DNA of 64,000 bases from JAKAVN01 sp963796565 (GCA_963796565.1 CAWCMA010000002.1:1-64000); one strand, 5' to 3'. Counted from the first letter of the stretch, positions 1 through 9,254 are shown. Translations and numbers: made by a program. Notes: a model not told the origin generated them from the sequence alone.

Positions 1-46
1 CCTCACATGCAAGAGGTCCCTGGTTCGAGTCCAGGTGCGTCCACCA
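1..46 (+). tRNA. tRNA-Val (anticodon CAC), 3' part
   Basis: The window opens inside a tRNA. A T-arm is clear: stem CCTGG, loop TTCGAGT, stem CCAGG. It is followed by the 3' acceptor strand TGCGTCC, discriminator A and an encoded CCA. Counting back from the T-arm, AGGTC is the variable loop, GCAAG the 3' anticodon stem and CTCACAT the anticodon loop. That gives U33 and anticodon CAC, which reads the valine codon GUG. The 5' half lies outside the window, so stem pairing cannot be checked fully and the identity rests on the loop alone. Confidence 0.8.
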
Positions 47-191
47 AACAAACTTCCGAAAATGCCGCTGGAGGTGGTACGGTTCGCGCCCGTGCTGGCA
101 GCCTATCCCTGCACCTGTGGCCCGAGTCGCTCCTCACCCAGCATGAGCGACTTGCGTCGCCTCGCGTCGGCGCCTGCGGCGCGCGGCGCAC

Positions 192-788
192 TTATTGCGG
201 ATGCTTCGTCTTGTCGTGGAGAACCCGGGCCGTGGTGATCTCCTCGGCGTTGACTTCGTCGAGTCCGAGCGCCCGAATCGAAATCTCGAATCGCTCCTGC
301 ATCGTGGCATCGTCCTCGGTAAAGTTACGCGCGAGGCAGCAGTACTCGAGCGACATCCCGTTGGGATCCTTGAAGTAGATCGACCTCGCCCATCCGTGGT
401 CGACCACGTCAGTCACCTTCACGCCTTTGGCGATCAGTTCCCGACGCTTGTCTTCGAGCGCCGGAGGCGACCCGGCCTCGAAGGCGAAATGGTAAAAAGC
501 TGCCGGCGTGCCGAGCCCGCGATTGATGCCGGCGTCGTACTCGACCGGAACTCCGGGAATCCCGCGCGGCTCCATGAAGGCCAGCAATTGATCGCGCCCC
601 GTGTCAAAGAAGATATGGCGGATGGCCCCGCCTTCCTTGATTTTGATCGTATCGGCGACCACCACCTTGAAACCCAACACTCCCTCGTAAAACTCCCGCG
701 TCTTGTCGAGGTCGAGCGTGGACAGCCCCACGTGGGAGAATCCCTTGTTGGTCGTCATATTGGACATCGTTTTGGACATTTTAGACAT
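192..788 (-). CDS. VOC-superfamily (glyoxalase/dioxygenase-like) protein
   Basis: 198 aa. The beta-alpha-beta-beta-beta module of the vicinal oxygen chelate fold is recognisable: FSHVGLSTLDLDKTREFYEG near the N-terminus and the C-terminal strand pair SIYFKDPNGMSLEYCC. Candidate metal ligands are the His of HVGL, His around FYHFAF and the Glu of LEYCC. VOC proteins are metal-dependent isomerases, dioxygenases or resistance proteins; substrate cannot be read from sequence. Start ATG at 788 is supported by AGGAGG about 11 nt upstream. The first 15 residues (MSKMSKTMSNM...) are a Met/Ser-rich lead-in; an internal ATG at residue 11 is possible. It is separate from the downstream MFS gene. Confidence 0.85.
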   Translation of the reverse strand: MSKMSKTMSNMTTNKGFSHVGLSTLDLDKTREFYEGVLGFKVVVADTIKIKEGGAIRHIFFDTGRDQLLAFMEPRGIPGVPVEYDAGINRGLGTPAAFYHFAFEAGSPPALEDKRRELIAKGVKVTDVVDHGWARSIYFKDPNGMSLEYCCLARNFTEDDATMQERFEISIRALGLDEVNAEEITTARVLHDKTKHPQ

Positions 789-928
789 TGGCCCCGAATC
801 CTCCTACCTGTACGATCCGGCCGGACAGTCACGCGAGTCAAGCTGTTGTCTCAAATCGTCAGTCCTTTGCTTACACCCTGTCTCGTCCGCCAACAAGCGC
901 CATGCCGCGTCGGTTTGGAAAAAAGGCC

Positions 929-2287
929 TCAGCGCGCCGAGGAGAGCGGCGCGGCGATTTTTTCGAGACTGGTCCGCTCCGCGGCGATTCCGAGCGTGGC
1001 CTCAACCGCCGCCGCCACCAGCATCAGGGCGGCGGCGACGAGATAACCCGACAACAACTCCGTGCGCGACTGGGAATCGATAAGGCGGCCGAAAAACCAT
1101 GGCGCGACCACTCCGCCGGCGGCGGTTCCGGCGGAATAAAAGACCGCGATCGCCAGCGCCCGCATCTCGAGCGGAAAAATCTCACTGACGGTCAGGTAAG
1201 CCGAACTCGCCGCGGGCGAGGCAAAGAAGAACATCACCGACCAGAGGATGGTCTGGGTCGTCGCGGTCAGGGCGTCGCGCGCAAAGAGCCATCCGGTCAC
1301 GATCAACAATAGCGCCGCGATGGCGAAGGTCGCGGTGATCATCTGTCGGCGGCCGCGCGTGTCGAAGAGATGGCCCAGCACCAGCGGGCCCAGAAAATTT
1401 CCGAGCGCGAACGGAAGCAGGTAAAGCCCCGTGGCATGGGCAGGCACCGCGTAATAACGCGTAAGCACCAGCGCATAGGTGAAGAAGATGGCGTTGTACA
1501 CGAAAGCCTGCGCGACCATCAGCGAAAACGCGAGCACCGAACGCGAGCGGTACTCCGTGAGCATCGGTTTCAAAACCGCCACCAGGCCGAAATGCTGACG
1601 CTCGTTCAGCCGCAGTGCCTCGTCGGGCGGCGGATCCACCAGCCGCACGCCGGTTTCGAGCGCCACCCGGCGCTCGATGGCGGCGACGGTTATTTCGGCT
1701 TCCTCGCGCTGCCCGTGGGTGACCAGCCAACGCGGGCTCTCCGGGATGAACCGGCGCATGTACAGGATGCTCAGGCCGATAACCGCGCCGGCACCGAAGC
1801 CCAGACGCCATCCGAGGTTGACCGGGAGGAGCCTCGGATTGAGCAAAATCACCGTGGACGCGGCGCCGGCGGCGGCTCCCAGCCAGAAACTGCCGTTGAT
1901 CATCAGATCGACGCGGCCGCGAAACCGCGCCGGGATAAGCTCGTCGATGGCGGAGTTGACCGCCGAGTACTCGCCGCCGATACCGGCGCCCGTGATGAAC
2001 CGGAACAGTGCGAAGCTCCAGAGATTCCACGAAAAGGCGGTGAGCCCCACTCCGATTAGATAAATCCCCAGACTGATGAAGAAAAACTTGCGCCGCCCGT
2101 GGCGATCGGTCAGGTGGCCGAAGACCAGGGAACCGAGCACCGCACCGGTCAGGTAGGCCGAGCTTATCGCACCAATCTGCGCAGCGCTGAAATGCAGCAC
2201 GTCGGGCCGCTGCAGGACGGCGCTGATCGCCCCCATCAGCGTCACCTCGAGGCCGTCGAGCACCCAGGTGATGCCAAGCCCGATCAC
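929..2287 (-). CDS. MFS transporter (sugar/metabolite:H+ symporter type)
   Basis: At least 452 aa with about 12 hydrophobic segments. The MFS signature between TM2 and TM3 is seen as GHLTDRHGRRKFFF, and the second-half counterpart as GHLFDTRGRRQM. PESPRW after TM6 is typical of the sugar-porter/aromatic-acid symporter branch. Acts in the inner membrane; the substrate is not deducible. The GTG at 2287 falls inside TM1: homologous-looking codons continue upstream (RLDRLPWSEFHWLLVIGLG) to a CTG at 2378, whose CTGA overlaps the stop of the histidine kinase, and no ATG, GTG or TTG lies between. True initiation is therefore probably at that CTG. It follows the kinase gene on the same strand. Confidence 0.85.
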   Translation of the reverse strand: MIGLGITWVLDGLEVTLMGAISAVLQRPDVLHFSAAQIGAISSAYLTGAVLGSLVFGHLTDRHGRRKFFFISLGIYLIGVGLTAFSWNLWSFALFRFITGAGIGGEYSAVNSAIDELIPARFRGRVDLMINGSFWLGAAAGAASTVILLNPRLLPVNLGWRLGFGAGAVIGLSILYMRRFIPESPRWLVTHGQREEAEITVAAIERRVALETGVRLVDPPPDEALRLNERQHFGLVAVLKPMLTEYRSRSVLAFSLMVAQAFVYNAIFFTYALVLTRYYAVPAHATGLYLLPFALGNFLGPLVLGHLFDTRGRRQMITATFAIAALLLIVTGWLFARDALTATTQTILWSVMFFFASPAASSAYLTVSEIFPLEMRALAIAVFYSAGTAAGGVVAPWFFGRLIDSQSRTELLSGYLVAAALMLVAAAVEATLGIAAERTSLEKIAAPLSSAR

Positions 2288-2376
2288 CAGCAGCCAGTGA
2301 AATTCGCTCCACGGCAGACGGTCCAGCCGCGCCGGAATCAGCGTCTCGAAGGTTTCCTGGATTTCGGTGCGGTTCG

Positions 2377-4059
2377 TCAGGCGTTGTGCGCGAGGTCGCG
2401 GGTGAAGCGAATGGTGAAGGTCGAGCCCTTACTCTTCTCGCTCGTGACTTTGAGCTCCGCGCCGTTGAGTTCAAGATATTTCCGTACCAGCGAGAGTCCC
2501 AGGCCGACGCCTTCGAACCTTCGCGTGAGGCCGGGGTTCTCCTGCGAGAAAGAGTCGAAGATATGCGGCAGGTAGTTCGCGTCGATTCCCACGCCGGTAT
2601 CGCGCACGTCGAGGCACAGCGCCCCGCGCGTGTCGCGGGCAACGCGCACCGCGACTTCTCCATGCTCGGTGAACTTGATCGCGTTCTGCAGCAGGTTGGT
2701 CAGCGCGTGCGAGAGACAACCCTCGTCGAATCTCACGGTCGCTTGCGGCTCGTCGATCTCGGCGCTGAGCGCGAGACCTTTTTTGGCCGCGAGTACCCTG
2801 AACTCTCCGAGCAGCCCTCCGATGAATTCAGGGAGCACGATCGGCTTGGGATCCAGTCGGTACGCGCCCGCTTCAATCCTGGAGATTTCGAGGATCGAGG
2901 CGACGGTGTCGAGCAGACGTTTGCCGGCGCGGCGCACCGGCTCGACATAGTCATTCGCGCGCTCATCGCCCAGCTCCGTCAGCCGCTCGGCCATCAGGTC
3001 CGCGTAGCCCAGGATGATGTTGAGCGGGGTGTGGATCTCGTGGGTCACGTTGGCCACGAAGGCCGACTTCAGCCGCGAAGCCTCCAGCGCCGCGTCGCGC
3101 GCCTGGGTCAGCTCGAGCTCGCGCCGCTTGTCTTCGGTCATGTCCCGGGAAATTATCGAGTAGCCGAGCAGCCGGCCGGCTGCATCGCGCAGCGGCGTAG
3201 TCACAACGTGGGCAAAAAAGCGTGAACCGTCCTTGCGCACGCGCCATCCCTCGGTCTCGAAGCGATCCTGGACGCGGGCCTTTTCGATATTTTGCTGAGG
3301 TCTTCCTTCGGCTCGCTCCTGGGGCGGAAAAAAACACGAGACATGCCGTCCCATGATCTCGTCGGCGCTATAACCCATCAGTTGCTCGCCGCCGCGGTTC
3401 CAGCTCGCCACACATCCGGCCGTATCCATCATCCAGATAGCGTAGTCCTTGGCTTCCTCGACCAGAAGGCGCAAGCGCTCTTCGCTCTGGCGCAGCTTCT
3501 CGGCGGTCCCCCGCGCGTCGTCGTACAACTGGCGCAGATGGCCTTCGCGCAGCCGCGCATAGATAAGGCCCGTCGTCTCGATCGCCTGGCTCCATAGCCG
3601 ATTGAACGGCAGAATCGCCGCGACCTGGCCTTCGTCGCCTTCCAGGACCCGCCCAATCTCCTGCCCCAGCAGATCGCGCACCGCGCGCGCCGAAGAGAAC
3701 AGCGCTTCGATAGTCGCACGCTGACGCTCCGGCTCGTCGAGCTGGCTGCGGATCGTACTCTCGATGAAGCTCTGGAAGTGCGCGAGCGCGGCGTCGGGAT
3801 TGCCTTCGGACAAGCGTTCGAAAAAGCCGCTTAGAAATGGAATCGTCATCCCGCGCAACGTATGGCGCATCCCGGGAAGCTTGTCCGCCGGCGCGTCGAG
3901 CTTTATCGCCTCGGCCCAACGTTCGGCTACTCGCTCGAGGTTCGGAAGCAGGCGGATCGCGACTTCCGCCATCAGTTCGCGGTCGCGGTTGTTGAAGAGT
4001 GGCTGCTCGAGGCTGTTCACAGAACGAGGACCGCGCCCAGGACCAAGACCGGAGATCAA
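2377..4059 (-). CDS. PAS-domain sensor histidine kinase
   Basis: 560 aa. Order: an alpha-helical N-terminal sensor (residues about 20-190, RsbR/globin-sensor-like in look), a PAS domain (about 195-315, with WNRGGEQLMGYSADEIMGRH and a PAC-like end), HisKA (about 325-395) and HATPase_c (about 440-555). The H-box is FVANVTHEIHTPLN, with His where most kinases have Arg after HEI. N-box LLQNAIKF, G1 DTGVGID and G2 GVGLGLSLV are intact, so it should autophosphorylate. No transmembrane segment is seen, so it is probably cytosolic. No response regulator is adjacent. Starts with TTG at 4059; GTG at 4020 is an alternative. Downstream it overlaps the MFS reading frame, suggesting cotranscription. Confidence 0.88.
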   Translation of the reverse strand: MISGLGPGRGPRSVNSLEQPLFNNRDRELMAEVAIRLLPNLERVAERWAEAIKLDAPADKLPGMRHTLRGMTIPFLSGFFERLSEGNPDAALAHFQSFIESTIRSQLDEPERQRATIEALFSSARAVRDLLGQEIGRVLEGDEGQVAAILPFNRLWSQAIETTGLIYARLREGHLRQLYDDARGTAEKLRQSEERLRLLVEEAKDYAIWMMDTAGCVASWNRGGEQLMGYSADEIMGRHVSCFFPPQERAEGRPQQNIEKARVQDRFETEGWRVRKDGSRFFAHVVTTPLRDAAGRLLGYSIISRDMTEDKRRELELTQARDAALEASRLKSAFVANVTHEIHTPLNIILGYADLMAERLTELGDERANDYVEPVRRAGKRLLDTVASILEISRIEAGAYRLDPKPIVLPEFIGGLLGEFRVLAAKKGLALSAEIDEPQATVRFDEGCLSHALTNLLQNAIKFTEHGEVAVRVARDTRGALCLDVRDTGVGIDANYLPHIFDSFSQENPGLTRRFEGVGLGLSLVRKYLELNGAELKVTSEKSKGSTFTIRFTRDLAHNA

Positions 4060-4286
4060 CCGAATGACAAACTAAGATTTATCCGTAGGGCAATCAACGT
4101 AGTAGTACTAGAGTGACAACGATAACAGCAGACTAGCTATTTTGAGTAGCTTATGCAATTCCGTGACGATATCTGGTTATCCGTGCTTGCGTCCTGCGGA
4201 TTGAGATTGACGACTGCTGGGCATATCTGCGATTGAACCATCGTGATCCTGAAGGCGCATCGAGCTCTCAGCGGGAGGTGAGATCC

Positions 4287-5006
4287 ATGCCGGTTTTCGA
4301 ACGCGCAGGCGTGTCGCTTTATTACGAGGAATACGGGTCGGGCTTCCCGCTGCTGTTGTTCGCGCCGGGCGGGATGCGCTCCAGCATCGATTTCTGGCGG
4401 CGCAGCCCCTTCGATCCGACCGCCGAACTCGCGCAGGATTTCCGTGTAATCGCGATGGACCAGCGCAACGCCGGCCGCTCGCACGCGCCGATAAGCGCCG
4501 ACGACGGATGGGAGACCTACGCCGCCGACCATCTCGCCCTGCTCGACCATCTCGGCGCGCGGCGTGCGCACGTGCTGGGCGGATGTATCGGGTCGTCTTA
4601 CTGCTTGCGGCTGATCGAGCTTGCGCCCGAACGTGTCAGCGCCGCGGTGCTGCAAAACCCGATCGGGCTCAGCCGCGAAAATCGCTCGGCTTTCTACGAA
4701 ATGTTCGACGGCTGGGCGAGCGAGCTCGCCAAAACCCGCCCGGAGTTGAGCGAAGCGGCGCTCGATGCCCTTCGCACGCGGATGTACAACGGCGACTTCG
4801 TTTTCTCGGTGTCGCGAGACTTCGTGCGCGCGTGCCGCACGCCGATGCTGGTGCTGGCGGGCGACGACCTCTATCATCCGGCGCCGATCTCGGAAGAGGT
4901 CGCGCGCCTGGCGCCCAACGCCGAGCTGGTCGTGAAATGGAAGACGCCCGACGCGACGCCCGCGGCGGTCGCACACGTGCGCGCCTTCCTGAAGGCGCAT
5001 CAGTAG
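4287..5006 (+). CDS. alpha/beta hydrolase with a Cys at the nucleophile elbow
   Basis: 239 aa, one alpha/beta-hydrolase domain. The oxyanion-region motif is FAPGGMRSS, the DQRNAGRS strand-turn follows, and the nucleophile elbow reads GGCIGSS, with Cys where most family members have Ser. The acid is probably the Asp in LAGDDLYHP; the catalytic His is probably one of the C-terminal His residues (VAHVRAF). Cys nucleophiles are known in dienelactone hydrolase. Start ATG 4287 is chosen because GGGAGGTG lies just upstream; an in-frame ATG at 4233 lacks one. It sits between two leftward genes, so it is a single-gene unit. Substrate unknown. Confidence 0.85.
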   Translation: MPVFERAGVSLYYEEYGSGFPLLLFAPGGMRSSIDFWRRSPFDPTAELAQDFRVIAMDQRNAGRSHAPISADDGWETYAADHLALLDHLGARRAHVLGGCIGSSYCLRLIELAPERVSAAVLQNPIGLSRENRSAFYEMFDGWASELAKTRPELSEAALDALRTRMYNGDFVFSVSRDFVRACRTPMLVLAGDDLYHPAPISEEVARLAPNAELVVKWKTPDATPAAVAHVRAFLKAHQ

Positions 5007-5046
5007 CGCCGACCAGCCGCGAGCCTGCCGCTGAGCGCCCGTCCGC

Positions 5047-5913
5047 CTAACGGATGCAGGCGCGCGCCAGCTCCTCCAACTCGCGCTCGTACTTGTCCGG
5101 CGCCAGCGTCGGCGCGCTTACCAGCACGCGATGCGCTCCGACCTCCTGGTATTCCCTGATCGCGCGGGCCGGGTCGGGCGGCATCTCCAGCAGCAGGAAC
5201 GTGATTTCAATCCTGGCGAAGTCGCGCTTGGCTTCCACGCACATTGCACGCAGGTTCCCAAGTTCGGTGGACAATTGCGTGGGCGTCAACCCGAGCGGCA
5301 TCCATCCGTCGCCGATCGCGACCGTATCCTTGAGCGCGCGCGCGCAGTTCAGACCCATCCCGCCGGCGCCGATGATGATCGGCGGATGAGGCTTCTGCGC
5401 GGGCTTGGGAAAAAACTTGACCTTGGGAAAGCTGACGAACTTGCCCTCGAAGCTGGGCTCCGGCTTGGTCCACAGCTCCTTCATCGCGGCGATATACTCG
5501 CGGGTCATCGGCCAGCGCCGCTTGAACTCCACACCCATGATTTCCGACTCGTCCGCGAGCCATCCAGCGCCAATCCCGAACATAAAACGCCCGCCCGAGA
5601 AGTGATCGAGCGTCGAGATTTCCTTGGCCATCAGGATCGGATCGCGCTCCGGCACCAGGCAGATGCCGGTGGCGAGCTTCAAGCGGGAGGTCGCGCCTGC
5701 CGCCAGCGCCAGTGCGATGAACGGGTCGGGCATGTGGGCATACACCTCCAGGATGGAGCCGTCACCCATCGGGTAGGGAGTCCGGTGATGAACCGGAATT
5801 ATTGGATGCTCGGGGATGAAGATCGAGTCGAACCCGAGCGCCTCGGCCTTACGCGCGATATTCGCCGGGTTGGCGGTACTCTCGGTCACGAATGCCTGCA
5901 GGCCTATTTTCAT
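5047..5913 (-). CDS. LLM-class (probably F420-dependent) oxidoreductase
   Basis: 288 aa, close to the usual length for the TIGR03619-like group of luciferase-like monooxygenases. Family marks are FDSIFIPEHP, KLATGICLVPERDP, the FSGGRFMFGIGAGW loop and PPIIIGAGG. These proteins form a TIM barrel and use F420 or FMN to oxidise or reduce small molecules. F420 rather than FMN is suggested by subfamily resemblance only. Start ATG 5913 has GAGGAG six bases upstream. It is convergent with the preceding hydrolase. Confidence 0.88.
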   Translation of the reverse strand: MKIGLQAFVTESTANPANIARKAEALGFDSIFIPEHPIIPVHHRTPYPMGDGSILEVYAHMPDPFIALALAAGATSRLKLATGICLVPERDPILMAKEISTLDHFSGGRFMFGIGAGWLADESEIMGVEFKRRWPMTREYIAAMKELWTKPEPSFEGKFVSFPKVKFFPKPAQKPHPPIIIGAGGMGLNCARALKDTVAIGDGWMPLGLTPTQLSTELGNLRAMCVEAKRDFARIEITFLLLEMPPDPARAIREYQEVGAHRVLVSAPTLAPDKYERELEELARACIR

Positions 5914-6123
5914 ATGCGGCTCCTCGTCGCGTGAAGGTCAGGCAAGTTATCGCCCAAAGGACCCCGAGATGCCAGCGGCGGGCGGCGCCGTCGCAGCAAG
6001 CTCGGATCAACTGCCGTTCGCGAGCATGCCGGTGACTGCCGAGAGCTTCAGCGACTCAAAGCCTCGATTTGGAGAACGTTGGCTCTTAGGGCTTGATCGG
6101 CCTAGAGACATCCGTTATTGGAA

Positions 6124-6146
6124 ATGATACTCATTCTCAATATCAT
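6124..6146. promoter_or_regulatory. candidate Fur-type operator upstream of the multicopper oxidase
   Basis: The 19-mer GATACTCATTCTCAATATC matches the classical Fur box GATAATGATAATCATTATC at 14 positions. Its ends form a perfect inverted repeat, ATGATA and TATCAT, 11 nt apart. It lies about 90 bp before the ATG at 6232, a normal promoter distance. It is the only structure seen in the otherwise gene-free 5914-6231 stretch. Whether a Fur protein binds it is inference; no fur gene is in the window. Confidence 0.45.
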
Positions 6147-6231
6147 CTAGGCTACGAAGAAAGTTCTGGCGCCAATGAAAGGATGAGTCGCAGTGCTAGC
6201 CGGCCTATCAGACGCAAACACCTGAGGGAAA

Positions 6232-7962
6232 ATGCACAAGATCAAACCATCTCGATTCCGAGTGTTAATTGTCGCGGCGATCATGACGGCAATCCAAGCC
6301 TCGGCAATTGCTGGCAGTTCTTCCAGCCCGGATGCAGGGGTAGCTGTCGCACCTGTTGCCAATCCGTGCCCTCGCTCAGGCGCGGGCAGTGTCGTACAGA
6401 ATCCGCCTGAAATCCGCAGTCAGCACGGAGTCCTGATAGCGGAGTTCTCTTACCAAACCACCACCGACAGCGACGGTAGAACGCTTTTTTGTTTTATGAC
6501 CCCGGCCGGACTGGAGAATCCGACTCTTCGCGTCCATCCAGGGGACAATTTGATCATCAGGTTGACAAACAATACACCGGCCGCACCGGTGGAAATGCGG
6601 ATCGACCCGCCCCGCTGCGGAGCCAGCGTGATGACCGCATCGTCAGTCAATATCCATTATCACGGCACCAATACCTCGCCCACCTGCCATCAGGACGAGG
6701 TCATCCATACGATCGTCAATTCAGGTCAGACTTTCACCTACGACGTTCACGTTCCGTGGGACGAGCCGCCAGGTCTCTATTGGTATCACCCCCACATCCA
6801 CGGACACCTCGAGGCAGCATTGCAAGGGGGCGGCTCCGGAGTGATCGTCGTGGAGGGAATTCAGAATTTTCAGCCCGCGGTGGCCGCGATGCGTCAGCGG
6901 ATCCTCGTCATTCGCGACCAGAATGTGGCGGGCGACCCGACTCCCGACGACAGCATCCCCTCCTGGGACCTCACGCTGAATGATATTCCCATTGCTTATC
7001 CGGCCGAGATTCCGGCTGTCATCCGCATGCAACGCGGCGAGCGACAGTTCTGGCGCGTATCAAACTCAAGCTCGGACAGCATCCTGGATCTACAGGTCCG
7101 CTACGACGGTGTTCCCCAGAATCTGCAAATCGTAAGCCTCGACGGCGTTCCTACGGGATCGCAGGACGGCACCCGACGCGGGAAGATCGTCAGGGCGAAG
7201 GACGTGTTGATTCCCACCGCCGGCCGCGCAGAATTCATCGTGAAGGCGCCTTCACGCGCCGTGAGTAAGGCCCGCCTGGTCACCCTGGCCATCAATACCG
7301 GGCCCGATGGCGACAGTGATCCGAAGCGAACGCTAGCCACGATCCAAACGGCCTCGGGGTTATCTCCGTTGGTGGCCGCGAACGACGCAACCGTCCCGGG
7401 GACCATTGGTCCAACATGGAAACAGCGCTTCGAGAACTTGGCGAAGGCGAGGGGGACTGCGCGGCGTGATCTCTATTTCTCAGAGAACAATCCGCTCTCG
7501 CAGTTTTTCATCACCGTGAACGGAGCAACGCCAACACTGTTCGATCCCAACAATCCGCCGGCCATCGTCACCACGCAGGGATCGGTGGAAGACTGGACGA
7601 TCGAGAACCGCACCTTGGAGGATCATGAATTTCACATCCACCAGATTCACTTCATGGTGCTCTCGCAGAACCACTTCAAGGTGAACGGCAGCCAACCGGA
7701 TGCAAGCATCCAAGGGCAGTTCCTGGACACCATCCAGGTTCCTTTTTGGGATGGCAACCCGAAACATCCATTTCCCAGCGTCACGGTTCGGATGGACTTT
7801 CGCGGGCTCGATATCGGCGACTTCGTCTACCATTGCCATATCGCGGAGCACGAAGATGACGGGATGATGGCGATCGTTCGCGTCACCCGGGCTTTCGCTT
7901 CGACCAAGTCAACCGGTTCACCAGGAGCACCTGCTCAGGCCAGGCTCGCACGGGGAAAATAG
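6232..7962 (+). CDS. periplasmic multicopper oxidase
   Basis: 576 aa. A Sec signal peptide (residues 1 to about 28, hydrophobic core VLIVAAIMTAIQASAIA) is followed by cupredoxin domains. All four copper motifs are present: HYHGT, WYHPHIHGH, EFHIHQIHF and YHCHIAEHEDDGM, the last supplying His-Cys-His plus an axial Met for type 1 copper. Such enzymes couple one-electron oxidation of phenols, metals (Fe2+, Cu+, Mn2+) or bilirubin to four-electron reduction of oxygen. There is no obvious Met-rich insert of the CueO type. GAGGGAAA precedes the start. A Fur-like box upstream suggests iron control and hints at a ferroxidase role, which is inference. Convergent with the next gene. Confidence 0.93.
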   Translation: MHKIKPSRFRVLIVAAIMTAIQASAIAGSSSSPDAGVAVAPVANPCPRSGAGSVVQNPPEIRSQHGVLIAEFSYQTTTDSDGRTLFCFMTPAGLENPTLRVHPGDNLIIRLTNNTPAAPVEMRIDPPRCGASVMTASSVNIHYHGTNTSPTCHQDEVIHTIVNSGQTFTYDVHVPWDEPPGLYWYHPHIHGHLEAALQGGGSGVIVVEGIQNFQPAVAAMRQRILVIRDQNVAGDPTPDDSIPSWDLTLNDIPIAYPAEIPAVIRMQRGERQFWRVSNSSSDSILDLQVRYDGVPQNLQIVSLDGVPTGSQDGTRRGKIVRAKDVLIPTAGRAEFIVKAPSRAVSKARLVTLAINTGPDGDSDPKRTLATIQTASGLSPLVAANDATVPGTIGPTWKQRFENLAKARGTARRDLYFSENNPLSQFFITVNGATPTLFDPNNPPAIVTTQGSVEDWTIENRTLEDHEFHIHQIHFMVLSQNHFKVNGSQPDASIQGQFLDTIQVPFWDGNPKHPFPSVTVRMDFRGLDIGDFVYHCHIAEHEDDGMMAIVRVTRAFASTKSTGSPGAPAQARLARGK

Positions 7963-8000
7963 GCGCGAGTACGCGCAGGCGCGGCGGGCGCGCGCGTCAG

Positions 8001-9254
8001 CTAGTCGATCGCCAGGCTGGCGAAGGAGACCAGGGAATCGGTCTGCGGCTCGAGCGCGATGTCATAATGCAACAGGCGCGCGGGGCGGCCGCTCAGCAGC
8101 TCGAGCTGCGTGTACATCGGGGCCAGCCCGCAAATCTTGCGCTGGTCGCCTTCGCGCGCGATGTCGGCGAAGAAGCCGCCCGGGTCGCCGACCTTGATGG
8201 TCTCGATGAGCGCCAGGTCCTCGCGCCGCACGCGCTCGGTCACGCTGCCGTCGACGCCGAACGAGTCGCCGAATTTGCGCCCGACGTGGGCGAAGTCGAC
8301 GCCGGCCAGGATCAACACCCGGCGCCGCTCTGCCGCAAGCTCCTCGCGCAGCGCATCGAGAAAGCGCGCCACGCGCGCATTGCGGGTCGGGCGCTCGCCC
8401 TCGCGCACCATATGATGGAAGGAGCTGACCAGGATAGGCGCCACCTGGTAGCCGTCCACACCCAGCGCCCAGGCCAGAAAGAGCGCCTGGAACTCGATCG
8501 AATGTTCGCTGCGATGGAGCATCTCGTCGGCGAAGAGATCGCCGCCACGCGCGCCAGCGTAGCGCGCCGCAAGCCGCTCGACGAAGCCGCGATCGGTCGG
8601 CACCGCGCCGAGCGGAGTAAGGTAGTCCTTGCCCGTGGCGCTGAACAACTCCGGCCCGGTGCCGTAGTGCGAGGTCCCGAGGATGACGATCAGCTCGGGG
8701 CGCTGATGCCGGCGCAGCTCGTTGTAAGCCCAGGCGTACGCCGCGGCGCCGCGGCGCGGATCGATATGCGGCGCGATGAGCCCGGCGAGACCTTCGGCGG
8801 CCGCGGACGGAGCCGACGCCGCAAGCGCGTCGCGTCCGGGCGCGTTGGGACGCTCGAAGAACGACTCTATCTCGGCGCGCAGGCGTGACGGCTCGGTCTC
8901 GTAACACAGCCCCGCCAGTGCCGCCGCCCGAGCCGGCTTGTGGCGGAACTCCTCGCGCGCGTCCCGCTGCCGGTCAGCGAAGGCTGGCGAATCGAGAAAA
9001 TGAGCGCGGTCGAGTGCGGCGACCAGCTCGCGGACTTTCTCGGACGGGATGACCTCGCCGAAGCGATGGCTGAACGCGGCCTGCAAATCGAGTATCGAGT
9101 TGGTCCCGTCGAACAGCGTCACCAGAAAATACGCGCCCATCCCTAGCATGATCGGCTCGGGCGCGAGCCCGGAGGGATCGCGCAGACAAATCAGCGTCTG
9201 ATCCTGCTGCTCCATCGGAAAGGCTTCGACCGGGCGAATTATCGGCTTGTCCAT
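8001..9254 (-). CDS. MEMO1/AmmeMemoRadiSam protein B family
   Basis: 417 aa. An N-terminal region of about 130 residues (PIIRPVEAFPME..., resembling the PqqD-like/winged part fused in many bacterial members) precedes the Memo domain. Marks of the domain are LIAPHIDPRRGAAAYAWAY, LIVILGTSHYG, the HRSEHSIEFQ core, LVSSFHHM and LAGVDFAHVGRKFGD. The His residues line the dioxygenase-like active site of this fold. Genomic partners AmmeA and the radical-SAM protein are not adjacent here. Start chosen at ATG 9254 (MDKPIIRPV); upstream in-frame codons look non-coding. Divergent from the Rieske gene 140 bp away. Biochemical role unknown. Confidence 0.85.
   Translation of the reverse strand: MDKPIIRPVEAFPMEQQDQTLICLRDPSGLAPEPIMLGMGAYFLVTLFDGTNSILDLQAAFSHRFGEVIPSEKVRELVAALDRAHFLDSPAFADRQRDAREEFRHKPARAAALAGLCYETEPSRLRAEIESFFERPNAPGRDALAASAPSAAAEGLAGLIAPHIDPRRGAAAYAWAYNELRRHQRPELIVILGTSHYGTGPELFSATGKDYLTPLGAVPTDRGFVERLAARYAGARGGDLFADEMLHRSEHSIEFQALFLAWALGVDGYQVAPILVSSFHHMVREGERPTRNARVARFLDALREELAAERRRVLILAGVDFAHVGRKFGDSFGVDGSVTERVRREDLALIETIKVGDPGGFFADIAREGDQRKICGLAPMYTQLELLSGRPARLLHYDIALEPQTDSLVSFASLAID

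Noticed and set aside
4137..5000. 287-codon minus-strand frame over the alpha/beta hydrolase
   Set aside because: The plus-strand hydrolase has motifs and a ribosome site; this frame has neither.
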